Below are positions 36,165 through 47,500 of a stretch of 64,000 nucleotides of DNA, one piece after another. The DNA comes from Clostridioides sp. ES-S-0054-01 (lineage in GTDB: Bacteria; Bacillota; Clostridia; Peptostreptococcales; Peptostreptococcaceae), in contig CP067346.1 in assembly GCA_021561035.1 (NCBI GenBank), positions 217,001 through 281,000 of the forward strand. Direction: 5' to 3'. Both the position numbers and the translations under genes were made by a program. The notes under the pieces are model-generated. The model was not told where the DNA came from, made no database searches, and saw only the letters and a program-made list of their open reading frames with translations. Every line of letters begins with the position of its first letter. The stretch's first letter is position 1.

Positions 36165-37348
36165 ATGAGTGAAAAAATACTTTATTTTGATATAATAAGT
36201 GGTATATCAGGGGATATGACCCTTTCAAGTTTATTAAATTTAGGTGTACCTAAGGAAATTTTTTTGGAGGAAATTCATAAACTAAAAATGAGCGATGAAT
36301 TTAATATAAACATCAGCTCAAAAACCGAGAATGGAATAGTAGGTACAAAGGTAGAAGTAATTACAAAAGAAAAACATACACATAGAAATTTAGTGGATAT
36401 ATTTGAGATTATAGATGAAAGCAGTCTAAACGAAAATGTAAAATCTAAATCAAAAAAAATATTTATGGTAATTGGAGAAGCAGAAGCAAAAGTTCATGGA
36501 ACTACAATAGATAAGATACATTTTCATGAGGTAGGGGCTATAGATTCAATTGTAGATATAGTAGGTGCTTCTATATTGGTTGATTTACTTTGTGTAGATA
36601 AAGTTTGTGCTAGTACAGTGTCTGTTGGTTCAGGATTTGTAAATTGTGAACATGGAGTTATACCTATACCTGCACCTGCAACTATGGAAATTTTAAAAGG
36701 TGTACCAATTAAATTAAATAATATAAATGGAGAATGTACAACTCCAACAGGGGCTGCAATCATAAAAGTTTTATGTGATGAGTTTGTGGATGAGTTTGAA
36801 TTTTCTCCAAAGCAAATTGGATATGGCATAGGTCATAAGAAGTTTGAAGTACCAAATATATTAAGAACTGTATTAGGTGAAAAAAAAAAGAAGAGTTAAT
36901 TTATGAAATTAGTGCAAACATTGATGATATGTCTTCAGAAATCTATTCTTATTTGTATGAAAAAATACTAGCTGAAAAAGCATTAGACATTTATACGGAG
37001 AGTATTTATATGAAGAAGAATAGACCTGCAACAAAAGTATCAATTTTATGCAATGAATCAGATTTAGAAAAATTTATTAAAATATTACTTTTAGAAACTA
37101 GCACTTTTGGAGTGAGATATAATGCATATAATAGAGAAATTCTAGAGCGAAAATTTGCAAAATTGGATACAAAATATGGAGTAGTTACAGTAAAATTAGG
37201 GTATTATAAGGGAGAACTAGTCAAGGCGACTCCAGAATATAATGAATGTAAAATTATAGCAAAAAATGAAGATATTCCTATAAAAAAAGTGTTTGCTGAT
37301 ATAAATTTTAGAATAAAAGAAGAATTTAGTGAAAACTTATTGACATAA
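36165..37348 (+). CDS. larC: LarC, nickel insertion into pincer cofactor, read by -1 frameshift
   Basis: CTP-dependent nickel insertase (cyclometallase) of nickel pincer cofactor synthesis. It is two frames: LarC1 (36165-36899, stop TAA) and LarC2, whose usable frame begins at 36890 (EELIYEISANIDDMSSE...) and ends at 37348. A slippery A AAA AAG heptamer at 36884-36890, inside a run of ten A, lies in exactly the right frame to slip back one base from LarC1 into LarC2, giving about 394 residues. LarC1 has His-rich KHTHRN and KIHFHEVGAIDSIVD. The same split and frameshift are established for Lactobacillus plantarum LarC. Confidence 0.9.
36884..36890 (+). other. programmed -1 frameshift site in larC
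   Basis: Heptamer A AAA AAG, the strong bacterial dnaX-type slippery site, with frame-0 codons AAA AAG; stop TAA follows 7 bases later in frame 0. AGGTGA just upstream might act as an internal Shine-Dalgarno. Confidence 0.8.
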
Positions 37349-37424
37349 GTAATAAATTTTGATAAATTAATATTCAGCTTTATTAAATAAAAGCAAACAG
37401 AAAAAAATATATAAAATATAAACT

Positions 37425-37495
37425 CACTCGTATATGCTCAGAAATATGGTCTGAGAGTCTCTACCAAGATACCGTAAATATCTTGACTATGGGTG
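37425..37495 (+). promoter_or_regulatory. guanine (purine) riboswitch aptamer upstream of guaA
   Basis: CACTCGTATA opens P1 and CTATGGGTG closes it; the core TCTCTACC and CCGTAAATATCTTGACTATG match the xpt type. The ligand-specifying base in GACTATG is C, so guanine rather than adenine. Confidence 0.93.
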
Positions 37496-37585
37496 AAATT
37501 ATTATACCAAAAGACCTAATTAAGTAAATGTGTAGGCTGAGTTATACTCCCTATGTGTTGGCTATAAGATAAAGGGCATTTTGGA

Positions 37586-37645
37586 AGCCTGTATAGTAAT
37601 TTCACTTTTGTTAGAAATTATGGAAGTTACTATACAGGTTTTTTG
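37586..37645 (+). terminator. expression-platform terminator of the guanine riboswitch
   Basis: CCTGTATAGTAA pairs with TTACTATACAGG, then TTTTTTG, about 90 bases after the aptamer and 85 before guaA. Guanine binding would favour termination (family knowledge). Confidence 0.85.
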
Positions 37646-37729
37646 TGTAAAAAGATTTAATATAATTTAAACTGTATTGTGTTAAAATAAATATATAAAA
37701 CTATATTATACAAGGAGAGATGTGAATTT

Positions 37730-39265
37730 ATGAAACATGAATTAGTACTTGTAATAGATTTTGGAGGGCAATATAATCAGTTGATAGCTAGAAGAGTTAG
37801 AGAAAACAACGTATATTGTGAAATACTTCCATGTACTGCAAGCATAGAAAGAATAAAAGAAAAAAATCCTAAAGGGATAATATTTACAGGTGGACCAAAT
37901 AGTGCGTATTTAGAAGATTCTCCAACAATATCAAAAGAAATATTTGAACTAGGAGTTCCAATACTTGGAATATGCTATGGTATTCAAATAATGTCTCATG
38001 TATTGGGAGGAGTTGTAAGAAAAGGTAATAAACAAGAGAAAGAATATGGAAAAACAGCTATAACTTATGGAAAATCATCATTATTTGAAGGGATAACTAC
38101 AAATAGTGTATGGATGAGTCATACAGATTTAATAGAAAAAGTTCCAGAAGGATTTACTATAGTTGCAAATACTAATGATTGTCCAGTAGCAGCTATGGAA
38201 AATGTAGAACAAAACTTATATGGAGTTCAATTCCATCCAGAGGTAGAACACTGTTTAGAAGGGGACAAGATACTTACAAATTTCTTATATAATATTTGTA
38301 AAGTAAAAGGTGACTGGACTACAGATTCATTTATAGAAGATAAAATAAAAGAATTAAAAGAAAAAATAGGTGATAAAAAAGCTTTATGTGCTTTAAGTGG
38401 AGGAGTTGATTCTTCTGTTGCCGCAGTTCTTGTTCATAAAGCAATTGGGGACAACTTAACTTGTATATTTGTTGACCATGGTTTACTTAGAAAAAATGAA
38501 GGAAATGATGTAGAAAGAATATTTAGAGAGAAATTTGATATAAATTTAATAAGAGTTAATGCAGAAGATAGATTCTTATCTAAATTAAAAGGAGTTTCTG
38601 AACCAGAGGCTAAGAGAAAAATAATAGGTGAAGAATTTATAAGAGTATTTGAAGAAGAATCAAATAAATTAGGAAAAATGGATTTCTTAGTTCAAGGAAC
38701 AATCTATCCAGACGTTATAGAAAGTGGACATGGAAATGCGGCTACTATAAAGTCTCATCATAATGTTGGTGGAATTCCAGAAGATGTAGACTTCCAAGAA
38801 ATTGTAGAACCATTAAGAGAGTTGTTTAAAGATGAAGTTAGAAAAATAGGATTAGAACTTGGTATAGAAGAAGGATTAATATTTAGACATCCTTTCCCAG
38901 GCCCAGGTCTAGGAATAAGAGTTATAGGTGATGTAACTAAAGAAAAATGTGATATATTAAGAGAAGCTGATGCTGTTTATATGGACGAGCTTAGAAAAGC
39001 AGGTTTATACAGAGAAATATGGCAAGCTTTTGCAACATTACCAGATGTTAAGACTGTTGGAGTTATGGGTGATGAAAGAACATATGCTTATCTAGTTGGT
39101 TTAAGAGCAGTTACTTCTTCTGATGGAATGACTTCTGACTGGTATAAGATGCCTTATGATGTATTAGAGAGAATTTCTAATAGAATAATAAATGAAGTTG
39201 ATGGAGTAAATAGAGTAGTTTATGATATAACTTCTAAGCCACCTGGTACTATCGAGTGGGAATAA
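37730..39265 (+). CDS. guaA: GMP synthase (glutamine-hydrolysing)
   Basis: 511 residues. Turns XMP into GMP. The class I glutaminase domain has the nucleophile in LGICYGIQ and HPEVEH; the PP-loop ATP pyrophosphatase has [14 protein letters not shown]; the C-terminal dimer domain ends KPPGTIEWE. Controlled by a guanine riboswitch. Its 3' end borders foreign DNA, a known kind of integration site for mobile elements. Confidence 0.98.
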   Translation: MKHELVLVIDFGGQYNQLIARRVRENNVYCEILPCTASIERIKEKNPKGIIFTGGPNSAYLEDSPTISKEIFELGVPILGICYGIQIMSHVLGGVVRKGNKQEKEYGKTAITYGKSSLFEGITTNSVWMSHTDLIEKVPEGFTIVANTNDCPVAAMENVEQNLYGVQFHPEVEHCLEGDKILTNFLYNICKVKGDWTTDSFIEDKIKELKEKIGDKKALCALSGGVDSSVAAVLVHKAIGDNLTCIFVDHGLLRKNEGNDVERIFREKFDINLIRVNAEDRFLSKLKGVSEPEAKRKIIGEEFIRVFEEESNKLGKMDFLVQGTIYPDVIESGHGNAATIKSHHNVGGIPEDVDFQEIVEPLRELFKDEVRKIGLELGIEEGLIFRHPFPGPGLGIRVIGDVTKEKCDILREADAVYMDELRKAGLYREIWQAFATLPDVKTVGVMGDERTYAYLVGLRAVTSSDGMTSDWYKMPYDVLERISNRIINEVDGVNRVVYDITSKPPGTIEWE

Positions 39266-39363
39266 TTTGGAAATACCTGTAAACCCGCATAAACACTGGG
39301 TTTGTGCATCTCAAAATACCCGTTTGATATTAAATTGATACTAACCACCTAACCAGTGGCGAA

Positions 39364-39416
39364 AACAGCCTCATAAGCAAGATGATGATTTCATCGGCTT
39401 ATGAGGCTGTTTTTTG
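39364..39416 (+). terminator. strong terminator
   Basis: AACAGCCTCATAAGC / GCTTATGAGGCTGTT, then TTTTTTG; 15-bp arms. Confidence 0.85.
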
Positions 39417-39605
39417 TTGTCCTTATTCGAGTTTGGTTTGACACTATCCTAGGAACGGGAGAAAGGGGATAATCTGGTACATCATTTGATACAGTCCTTT
39501 GCGCCCTCGGAACGGTTTCAAGTTGTATATCATCAGTTAATAATGTCATAGTTTCTTCAAAGATTTTTCCTCGCTATCTTTAAAGTCAACATAATCATTA
39601 ATTAT
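39417..39605 (-). pseudogene. conjugative-element gene scrap
   Basis: Two overlapping minus-strand frames read DYVDFKDSEEKSLKKL and, shifted, LLTDDIQLETVPRAQRTVSN then PDYPLSPVPRI. This resembles accessory proteins of Tn1549-type conjugative transposons, broken by a frameshift; no start survives. Identification is from memory and tentative. Confidence 0.4.
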
Positions 39606-39622
39606 CACCCCCAATATTAAAA

Positions 39623-40513
39623 TTATGGTTTTATTAAGTACAGGCTAATGACTAAGTTCTGTTTTTTCATATAGGCTGATACTTTCCCTCCCATTTTTTC
39701 TGCCAATACTTTTACAATATACAATCCTAAACCAGAACCAGAATGATTTCGGGATAAGTCAGCGGTATAAAATTTATCAAATAATCTGTCTGTATCTATA
39801 TTTTTCTCATTTCTAATTTCATTTTGAAAATGCACTTCGATAAAGTCGGTATATAAAATTTCAATTAGCAATTCTTTTGACCCATAACGTATGACATTTG
39901 ACACTAAGTTCATAACAAGACGTTTTAGCATTGTTTCATCAGCTATGACATAAGTTGGTTTATCTGAAAATTTAATGCTTGGTGTTATATTTCTTTCCTC
40001 AAATTGATTTGTAAAGGATAATATAATATCTGCTAGAATATTATCTAAATTTATTCGTTCTAATGTTAGTGTAAATTCTTTATCTTCTAAAAGTGAAATA
40101 TCATAGAAATTATTAATTAACGCTTGTAAGTATTTCCCTCGTGATAAAGAGATATCTAAGTATTCCTTTTGTTCGTTCGATAATTCGGTTTTTTGAAGTA
40201 GTTGTAAATATCCTAACATAGAGGTCAGAGGAGTACGCAAATCATGGGAAATATTTGAAATAGACTCTTTTAATTGGTGTTCTCTCTTTAAAATTGAAAG
40301 TCTATTTTCTTTTTGTAAAGATTGGTTAATATTTATTTCAGCTGCTAGCTCAATTAGGTTTTTATCTATTAAAACAATATCTATTGGTTTTTCAATTCCC
40401 TTAGTACGCTCATGTAATTGATTTTTTATTGAACGTATTTCTTTTCTCATCAGAAAAAGGGAAATGGAAAGAATAGTAGATAAAATAATTAGTGTAACTA
40501 TAACGATCAGCAT
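39623..40513 (-). CDS. sensor histidine kinase (bacteriocin/peptide response type)
   Basis: 296 residues. One or two N-terminal hydrophobic stretches (IVIVTLIILSTILSISLFL) with almost no extracellular loop, then H-box SNISHDLRTPLTSMLG and ATPase boxes N (LVMNLVSNVIRYG) and G (GSGLGLYIVKVL). Intramembrane-sensing type found beside peptide-antibiotic exporters. Last gene of the RR-ABC-permease-HK cassette; overlap and spacing suggest one operon. Confidence 0.92.
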   Translation of the reverse strand: MLIVIVTLIILSTILSISLFLMRKEIRSIKNQLHERTKGIEKPIDIVLIDKNLIELAAEININQSLQKENRLSILKREHQLKESISNISHDLRTPLTSMLGYLQLLQKTELSNEQKEYLDISLSRGKYLQALINNFYDISLLEDKEFTLTLERINLDNILADIILSFTNQFEERNITPSIKFSDKPTYVIADETMLKRLVMNLVSNVIRYGSKELLIEILYTDFIEVHFQNEIRNEKNIDTDRLFDKFYTADLSRNHSGSGLGLYIVKVLAEKMGGKVSAYMKKQNLVISLYLIKP

Positions 40514-40533
40514 TTCATTTCCCCTTTCCTTGT

Positions 40534-41286
40534 CTACTTTATTTCAGCATTTGAAAAAAAGTAATTGCTTAAAATAAGAGCGATTACAATAGTAATGCAA
40601 GTAGATAAAATGACGGGCGTTAAAGTTGAGATTAAAAGTTTATCACTTACAATATACTTTAATTGTGATAAAGTTGAGTAGTCAAACAACTTGCCGATTG
40701 CGGGAATCTGCTTACCAATGTTGCTACTAATTGCCGAAAACACAATGGGAAAAGCAAAGCATACACATATAGTTTTAGGAATATCTCTACACAAAAAAGC
40801 AAAACATACATATATGTTGGATGTTCCAATATTCAAAATACTTCCCAGAAAAGCTACACGACAAAGATACAAAAAAGAAAATATGTTAAATGGTTCTCCC
40901 CAACCAAATTTTATTGTATGAATGATGCAAACAGTTATCGGATATAATAACATAACGAAGCCGGCACCGATTGAAAATACCACTGCCTTAGAAAATATAA
41001 TATCAAAGCGCTTATGTCCTCTTGAAAGTTCTGCCTGTATCGTTCTGTTTGTAAAATCTGAACCTATATAAAATCCTGCAAAAATCGCTATAACGAAAAG
41101 CATAAAAACATCTTGAAACGCATTAGCAAAACTTTTTTTTCCATTAATCCAATCATCAGGTGTTGATAATAAATTTATTTCTGAAAAAGCACTGAAAGCG
41201 GAAATCGCTATTACTGCAACGAATAAGACAATAATTAACTTCTGTCTTTTCAGTTTATAAATTTCGGTGTTTATCAGATTAAGCAT
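40534..41286 (-). CDS. ABC-2 type permease of the peptide-exporter cassette
   Basis: About 250 residues, six hydrophobic segments, starting MLNLINTEIYKLKRQ, an amphipathic start typical of lantibiotic-immunity permeases (LanE/LanG, BcrB). ATG 41284-41286 is chosen because AGGGGG lies 8 bases before it; the upstream GTG overlaps that site. Its start overlaps the ATPase gene end. Confidence 0.88.
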   Translation of the reverse strand: MLNLINTEIYKLKRQKLIIVLFVAVIAISAFSAFSEINLLSTPDDWINGKKSFANAFQDVFMLFVIAIFAGFYIGSDFTNRTIQAELSRGHKRFDIIFSKAVVFSIGAGFVMLLYPITVCIIHTIKFGWGEPFNIFSFLYLCRVAFLGSILNIGTSNIYVCFAFLCRDIPKTICVCFAFPIVFSAISSNIGKQIPAIGKLFDYSTLSQLKYIVSDKLLISTLTPVILSTCITIVIALILSNYFFSNAEIK

Positions 41287-42202
41287 TTTGCACACCCCCT
41301 ATTGTATTTATAAAATAGTTTTCCAAACTATCGCCAGCCAGCCCAATATTTTTAATAGTTAAATGATTTTCGGATAAGACAGTAATTACTTTTTGCATAT
41401 CATCAATATAATCATATAGTTGAATTGACTGGTCTGGCATAACCGTATAATTTCTAGTGTGTAAACTGCGTTCTAAAGCAACCGTTGCCTGCGAAACATT
41501 ATCAACAAGTATGGATATATGTTTATTACAGCTTTTATCAAGTTGTTCTTTGGTTATTTCCTGTATGATTTTGCCATGATGAAGAAAGATGTAATTTGTT
41601 GCAAGTTGATATAGTTCGCCTAAAATATGGCTTGACACTAATATTGTTAGCTGTTTATCGGTCGCAAGACTTTTCAATAATTCTCTTATTTCTATGATAC
41701 TTACAGGGTCTAAACCATTAGTTGGTTCATCAAGCATTAAAAATTCGGGTTCACCTAATAAAGCCGCACCAATTCCCAGACGTTGTTTCATACCTAAAGA
41801 AAAATTTTGTACCTTTTTTTTACCTGTTTCTTTTAAACCAACTATTTCAAGGCAATGTTCTACAGCTTCTTTGTTTGGTATCCCTTGTGCAATTCGCATA
41901 GCCTCTAAATTGTCATGTGCTGTCATATATGGGTATAGGGCTGGATATTCTATTATACCTCCCATACGTTTTCTTTGAGATTCCAACTCTTTTTTACCAG
42001 ATTTTCCAAAAAGTATTATTTCTCCACTGTTAGGTAATGACAGACCTGAGACTACACGCATAAACGTAGTTTTACCAGCTCCATTTTGACCCACGAAACC
42101 GTAAATTCTTCCTTTACTGATTGTTACATTTACATTATCAAGAGCAACTGTATGAGAATATTTTTTTGTAAGCCCTATCGTTTGTAATATATAATCATTC
42201 AA
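41279..42202 (-). CDS. BcrA-type ABC transporter ATPase
   Basis: About 307 residues. Walker A VGQNGAGKTTFMRV, signature NFSLGMKQRLGIG, Walker B FLMLDEPTNGLDP, H-switch SSHIL. Pumps peptide antibiotics out with the adjacent permease. The likely start is TTG 42200-42202, 8 bases after AGGAGG; reading further up is non-coding. Confidence 0.92.
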   Translation of the reverse strand: MNDYILQTIGLTKKYSHTVALDNVNVTISKGRIYGFVGQNGAGKTTFMRVVSGLSLPNSGEIILFGKSGKKELESQRKRMGGIIEYPALYPYMTAHDNLEAMRIAQGIPNKEAVEHCLEIVGLKETGKKKVQNFSLGMKQRLGIGAALLGEPEFLMLDEPTNGLDPVSIIEIRELLKSLATDKQLTILVSSHILGELYQLATNYIFLHHGKIIQEITKEQLDKSCNKHISILVDNVSQATVALERSLHTRNYTVMPDQSIQLYDYIDDMQKVITVLSENHLTIKNIGLAGDSLENYFINTIGGVQNA

Positions 42203-42290
42203 TATTATTTCCTCCTTTTTCTTTGATAAGTACAATTATAAGTACTAAATCTAAAGAAAACCTTACGGAAACTTATCGTAAAGCTAAGTA

Positions 42291-42974
42291 TTATTTAGCT
42301 AAACGATATCCCAACCTCCATAGAGTTTCTATATATTCCTCTTGTTCATTCGCTTTTTTTAACTTTTGACGTAAACGACTTATATGAACATTCAGCGTAT
42401 TATCATCAACTGTATATTCTTCATTCCAGATACTTTCAAACAGGTTCGCTTTTGAAAAGACTTTTTGAGGTTGCGATAAAAGTAATTCTAATATTCTTAT
42501 TTCTGTTGCGGTCAATGTTATCTCTTGGTTGTTTACAAGAACCTGTTTTGCTGATATGTCTAGTTTTATATCCTTATAAACCAAAATATTCGATGGGACT
42601 GTTCCGACTGGCTGGTTACGTCGCAAATTTGCTTCTATCCGGGCAACAACCTCGTCAATGTCAAAGGGTTTTGTAATATAATCATCAGCCCCTAATCTAA
42701 GTAAATCAATTTTTATTTGTGTAGTTTCTTTTGCAGAAATAACTAAAACAGGGATATTTGAAAAAGAACGAAGTTCTTGTAATAATTTATCTCCACTTTT
42801 GTAGGGGAGCATAATATCCAGTAATACCATATTAAATTGTTCGGATTTCAACATATCAAGCCCTTGCATTCCTGTAAAAGCTGATTTTGTATCATAATTA
42901 TGATTATGAAGTGCCTTGCATAGTAAATTATTAATTTCTTTATCATCTTCAACTACTAAAATAGTATTTGCCAT
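42291..42974 (-). CDS. OmpR-family response regulator
   Basis: About 227 residues. Receiver with acidic pocket (VVEDD), phospho-Asp in VLLDIMLPYKSGD and Lys in ITKPFDID; C-terminal winged helix (KQVLVNNQEITLTATEIRIL). Start MANTILVVED at ATG 42972-42974 after TTGGAGGAAG. Controls the ABC genes directly downstream. Confidence 0.94.
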   Translation of the reverse strand: MANTILVVEDDKEINNLLCKALHNHNYDTKSAFTGMQGLDMLKSEQFNMVLLDIMLPYKSGDKLLQELRSFSNIPVLVISAKETTQIKIDLLRLGADDYITKPFDIDEVVARIEANLRRNQPVGTVPSNILVYKDIKLDISAKQVLVNNQEITLTATEIRILELLLSQPQKVFSKANLFESIWNEEYTVDDNTLNVHISRLRQKLKKANEQEEYIETLWRLGYRLAK

Positions 42975-43117
42975 ATTGCTTCCTCCAATAAACACTATTC
43001 CATAATATTTTCATTACATAGATATTTTAACGTACATAATGGGATATGTATATGCGAAATTTAAAAATATTGGGGAAAGACAACCTATTTACAGGTTATC
43101 ATTCCACATAATCTCAG

Positions 43118-43392
43118 TTATGCCGTATCCTCCGCAGATTCAAACACAATACCTGTAAATTCTTCCTCCGTCAAGTTCATTCAGCTTCCCAACGGTCTGC
43201 TTCACAAGCTCCTGTATATCCTAAGGTAGGGCGGTATAACTAGAGGTATTTTTTATCTTTCGTGTTCTGGCTCTTTACCGCTTTTTTGAGGATTTTCACA
43301 TTAATGTCAAAATCAGACTGGTAATGCTCCGTGTGGGTTTGCATGATAGCTTTTAAGGATTTTAAAATGTCTACATTCTCAAATTTCTTTAA
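43118..43392 (-). pseudogene. conjugative-transposon accessory gene, nonsense-mutated
   Basis: One frame reads KSLKAIMQTHTEHYQSDFDI and VKILKKAVKSQNTKDKKYL and ends in TAG at 43240-43242 where a tryptophan codon is expected. A separate small frame MNLTEEEFTGIVFESAEDTA (43118-43180) follows. Both resemble Tn1549/CTn accessory proteins. With the scrap at 39417 they flank the two-component/ABC cassette. The rest of 42975-43117 shows nothing further. Confidence 0.5.
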
Positions 43393-43393
43393 A

Positions 43394-44572
43394 CTACTTT
43401 GATTTTAGTAATAGACCTCCTCCTAATATAACTAAGCATAATCCTGGAAGGAGAAAAGCACTATTCAAATTTATAGTACTTAATGGACCAAAAATGAGCA
43501 TACCAAGAGGTGAAGCTAAAGTTCCTAATAAATCAACATATGAAAATATACGTCCCATGTACTTTGTAGTGGTTTTTTCTTGAATCATTGTAATCAAAGG
43601 TGTATAGTAAAGTGGACTTCCAATTCCCATAATAAACATAACAATCATGAATAGGAGAACCTGATTAGTAAATATTGAGAAACTCATCATTGTTCCAAAT
43701 AAAAATGATGAAAAACTAATTAATTTGAAATGCGAAATATGAGTTTTTTTACATCCTAGTATTAAACTGGCTACTAGAGCCCCTACAGAAAATGCAATTT
43801 CAATTCCACTCAATATCCACACTTTATTACCTAAATTATTAGAAGCAAGGAGTGGTGTAAGTTGAGAAGCTGGAATAACTAGAAACTGAAATGTAGTATA
43901 TAAAATCAATACTTTTTTTAATTCTACTGATTTAGATAAATATCGAAATCCTTCTTTTAATTGCTCAATACTATTTTCTGATTGTCTTTTCTCTATTTCT
44001 TTTATAGAAATGCTAGCAAGAAAACCAACACTAATAAGTGCAGTGATTACATCTATTAAGAAAACTCCTCCTAGTGGAAACATACTTAATGCTAATCCAC
44101 CTAACCCTGGTGAAACTAATTGAATAATACTCCAAATAGTTGTCGAGTAGCTATTGGCACGCAGAAGTTCCTTTTCTGGAATAAATAAAGGGAGAATACT
44201 TTTGGATGCAGGTAACTGGATACCACTACCTAAAGACCTTAAACTATTAAAGAAATATATCCACCCAATCGATTGATGACCATAAAAATAGAGAATGGCT
44301 AAACAAAGGGTTGAACTAGCAATAAACATATCTGACCAGATAATAATTTTCTTCATTGAAAAACGGTCAGCAATAACCCCTCCCACTAGCATAACAAGTG
44401 CTTGTGGGAGAAAAGTAGTTGCTGTAATTCCAGCAATACTAATTCCTGAATTTGTCTGAAGAGTTATATACCAAATCATTGCTAGAGAAACAATAGAGGA
44501 GCCTAACATTGAGATTGTTTGACTAGCCATAAATATTGCCAATTTTATCTTCCAATTTTTTTCTTGTTTCAT
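43394..44572 (-). CDS. MFS transporter (MefE/MFS_3-like exporter)
   Basis: 392 residues, 12 predicted membrane helices, with the motif-A-like loop GGVIADRFSMKKIII between helices 2 and 3. Resembles drug/macrolide exporters of the Mef group. Lies 16 bases after the transglutaminase-UvrA gene on the same strand, so translationally linked, and probably exports the compound that the UvrA-like protein answers to (inference). Confidence 0.9.
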   Translation of the reverse strand: MKQEKNWKIKLAIFMASQTISMLGSSIVSLAMIWYITLQTNSGISIAGITATTFLPQALVMLVGGVIADRFSMKKIIIWSDMFIASSTLCLAILYFYGHQSIGWIYFFNSLRSLGSGIQLPASKSILPLFIPEKELLRANSYSTTIWSIIQLVSPGLGGLALSMFPLGGVFLIDVITALISVGFLASISIKEIEKRQSENSIEQLKEGFRYLSKSVELKKVLILYTTFQFLVIPASQLTPLLASNNLGNKVWILSGIEIAFSVGALVASLILGCKKTHISHFKLISFSSFLFGTMMSFSIFTNQVLLFMIVMFIMGIGSPLYYTPLITMIQEKTTTKYMGRIFSYVDLLGTLASPLGMLIFGPLSTINLNSAFLLPGLCLVILGGGLLLKSK

Positions 44573-44588
44573 TTACAGTGCCGCCTTC

Positions 44589-47500
44589 TTATATAAAATG
44601 TCCAGTAATACTATTTGGATTTATTCTTATTTCATCAGGAGTTCCGGAAGCAACAATTTCTCCTCCATTTATTCCACTGTCTGGACCTATATCGATAACC
44701 CAGTCAGAAGCGCATATAACTTCTGTATTGTGTTCAATAATTAAAAGTGAATGTTGTTCATTTACAAGTTTTCTAAAAGTAATTAGCAAATTCTCTACAT
44801 CTTTAAAATGAAGTCCAGTAGTAGGCTCATCTAATATGTATAACATTCTTTTTTTAGTTTTTGTTCCTAATTCTTTTGCTAATTTTATCCTTTGAGATTC
44901 TCCTCCACTTAATCCTAATGTATTTTGTCCTAGTTTTAGATAGCCAAGTCCCACTTCATCTAATAGAGAGAGTTTTCTATATATATCAGGGCAATCACTA
45001 AAAAATGATTTTGCTTCTGTTACTTCCATGTCAAGTATATCTGCCATTGTTTTTCCTTTGTATTGTACAGACAGTATTTTTTTTTGATATCTCTTACCTT
45101 GGCATTCACTACAAGTTACCCATTGGTCTGCCATATATTGTAGAATAATTTTTGTTTTGCCTAATCCTTGACAGTTGGGGCATTGCCCCTTTTTGCTATT
45201 AAAGCTAAAATAGCTTTCATCCAATAATTGTTGTTTTGCTTGTGGAGTTTCAGCAAATAGAGAACGAATTTCATCAAAGATATTGATATAAGTAGCAGGT
45301 GTAGAGCGACTAGATTTTCCAATAGGTGTTTGGTCCATTAAGATAAAATCATCAATAGTATCAAATCCAGTAAGTTCGGTATAGTTTTTATTTGGGATAG
45401 ATTTTTGGTTTAATTTTTCTTCCAAAGCAGGAAGTAAACTGTGAAATACAAGAGAACTCTTACCAGAACCACTAACACCTGTAATAGAGCACATACAGTT
45501 TAAGGGAATTTCTACATCAATATTTTTTAGGTTATTTGCATGGCATCCCTTTAAGTTTAACCACTTACTTGGTTTAATATTATTTTTTGAACTTATTTTA
45601 TTGGATGTACCCAGATATTTGCCTGTTATAGAATTTGGATTTTCTATAATTTCTTGAGTTGTACCTTCTGCAATAATGAAGCCACCTTTTGTACCAGCGT
45701 TTGGACCTACATCAATAATATAATCAGCAGCCAGTATTGTATCCTTATCATGTTCAACGACTATCACAGTATTACCATTATCTCTTAGCTCTTCTATAGT
45801 TTTGATGATTAGATTATGGTCTCTTGGATGTAAACCAATGGATGGTTCATCTAGAATATAGGTTAGACCTACTAATTCACTTCCTAGCTGACTTGATAAT
45901 CGTACTCTCTGTAGTTCTCCTCCAGATAAGGTTGGAGCTGTTCTATCTGTTGATAGATAGCTAAGACCTACCTTTAATAGATAACTAACTCGAATTTTTA
46001 ATTCTGTTAATATATCATTTACCAAAGATATCTCATTTTGTTGAAGTTGATTTGGTAATTCACACAACCAATTCCACAATTGTTCTATCGTCATTTTTGT
46101 TAATTCAGGGAAGCGATAACCTTTGATTGTAGTGAATCTAGCTTCAATACATAGCAACTCACCACCACATGTGTGGCAAGGAATTTTGTCCATATATTGA
46201 TGTAAGGTATTATTTTGAGAACTGGATTCTCTAAAAAGTCTTTGAATGTGGCTGATTGCACCTGAGGCAGGTCTTTTAATCTTTGATTCTCGTCCCCTTG
46301 ATTCAAAGCTAAATTCATATATCTTATCACCTGTACCATATAAGATTGCATCTATAAAATCTCTTGGCAATTCATTCCAAGGTATATCTAGGTCGATATT
46401 TTTATCTTTTGCTATTGCATATAATTCACCTACCATCCAATTACCATTTGGCTTTTTCCCCCTCAATTTTCCAAAGTAGTAGGTAGCTCCATCTAATATT
46501 GAAATAGTAGGGTCTTTTACAATTAATTGAGGATTAACTTGATAGGTAAAACCCAATCCATTACAATCATGACAAGCTCCAGTATGGGAATTAGCATTGA
46601 AGGTTGAAGTATTTATCTTAGAAAAAATAGTTTTACAATATGAACAATGATTTTTTGTATTATTCTTTTTTTCTAATGGAGTTTTGCAATATGGACAGTA
46701 ACTTTTTCCGATTGATACAAATAACATTCTTAAGTAATCCCAGATGCTTGTAAGAGTACCAACAGTAGAACGAGGATTTTGGCTTCCTTTTTTTTGTTCA
46801 ATAGCTATAGTAGGGGTTAATCCTTGAAGTAAGTCAAATTCAGGTTTTTGAAGCTGTTCTGAAAGTTTTGCTCCATTACTTAGGTTTTCAAAATAACGTC
46901 TTTTTCCTTCTTCATAAATCGTATCGAAAGCTAAAGAGGATTTTCCACTACCACTTACACCTGTAATAACAGTCATTTTATTCTTTGGAATTGTAACCTC
47001 AACATCTTTTAAATTATTTTGCCTTCCTCCTTTTAAATAAATAGAACTTTTATTGTGACAAAGTGAATTTTTAATTGGTTTATTTATTGCTTTGGTAAAT
47101 TTGAATTTTTTTTCTAATTCAAGAGGATTACCTAATTCTTTTGTTTGTGAAATACCTAATATTTTTAACTGAGAAAAGATTGATGTCAAGTAATCTTCAG
47201 GTAATTTTTCTATTAACAAATTAAGGTCTTCTATTTTCATATTGCCACTTGATAATATCTCTGCCATTTCATCTAATAAATTTTTTTCTGCTCTTGTTAA
47301 TTGATTGTATTTTTTAGAACTTAATTCTGTCCATAAATCCCATGGAAGCAATTCCAAACCAATCATATTATTAAAGTCGTGTAGAAGATTACCCTTTACA
47401 GAATGCCAGCCTTTCCAATTTTTATTATATCCAAAGTCATCTGGATGAGTATGACCTTGTCGACAGCTTATCCAGGCTTCTGGGCCAGTTAAAAACCCAT

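Larger units (their letters stand above)
39266..39622. other. junction of guaA with acquired DNA
   Basis: Base composition and vocabulary change right after the guaA stop. It contains a strong terminator at 39364-39416 and a degraded minus-strand coding stretch (39417-39605). Candidate left boundary of an integrated element; no direct repeat of the guaA end was found further on. Confidence 0.45.
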
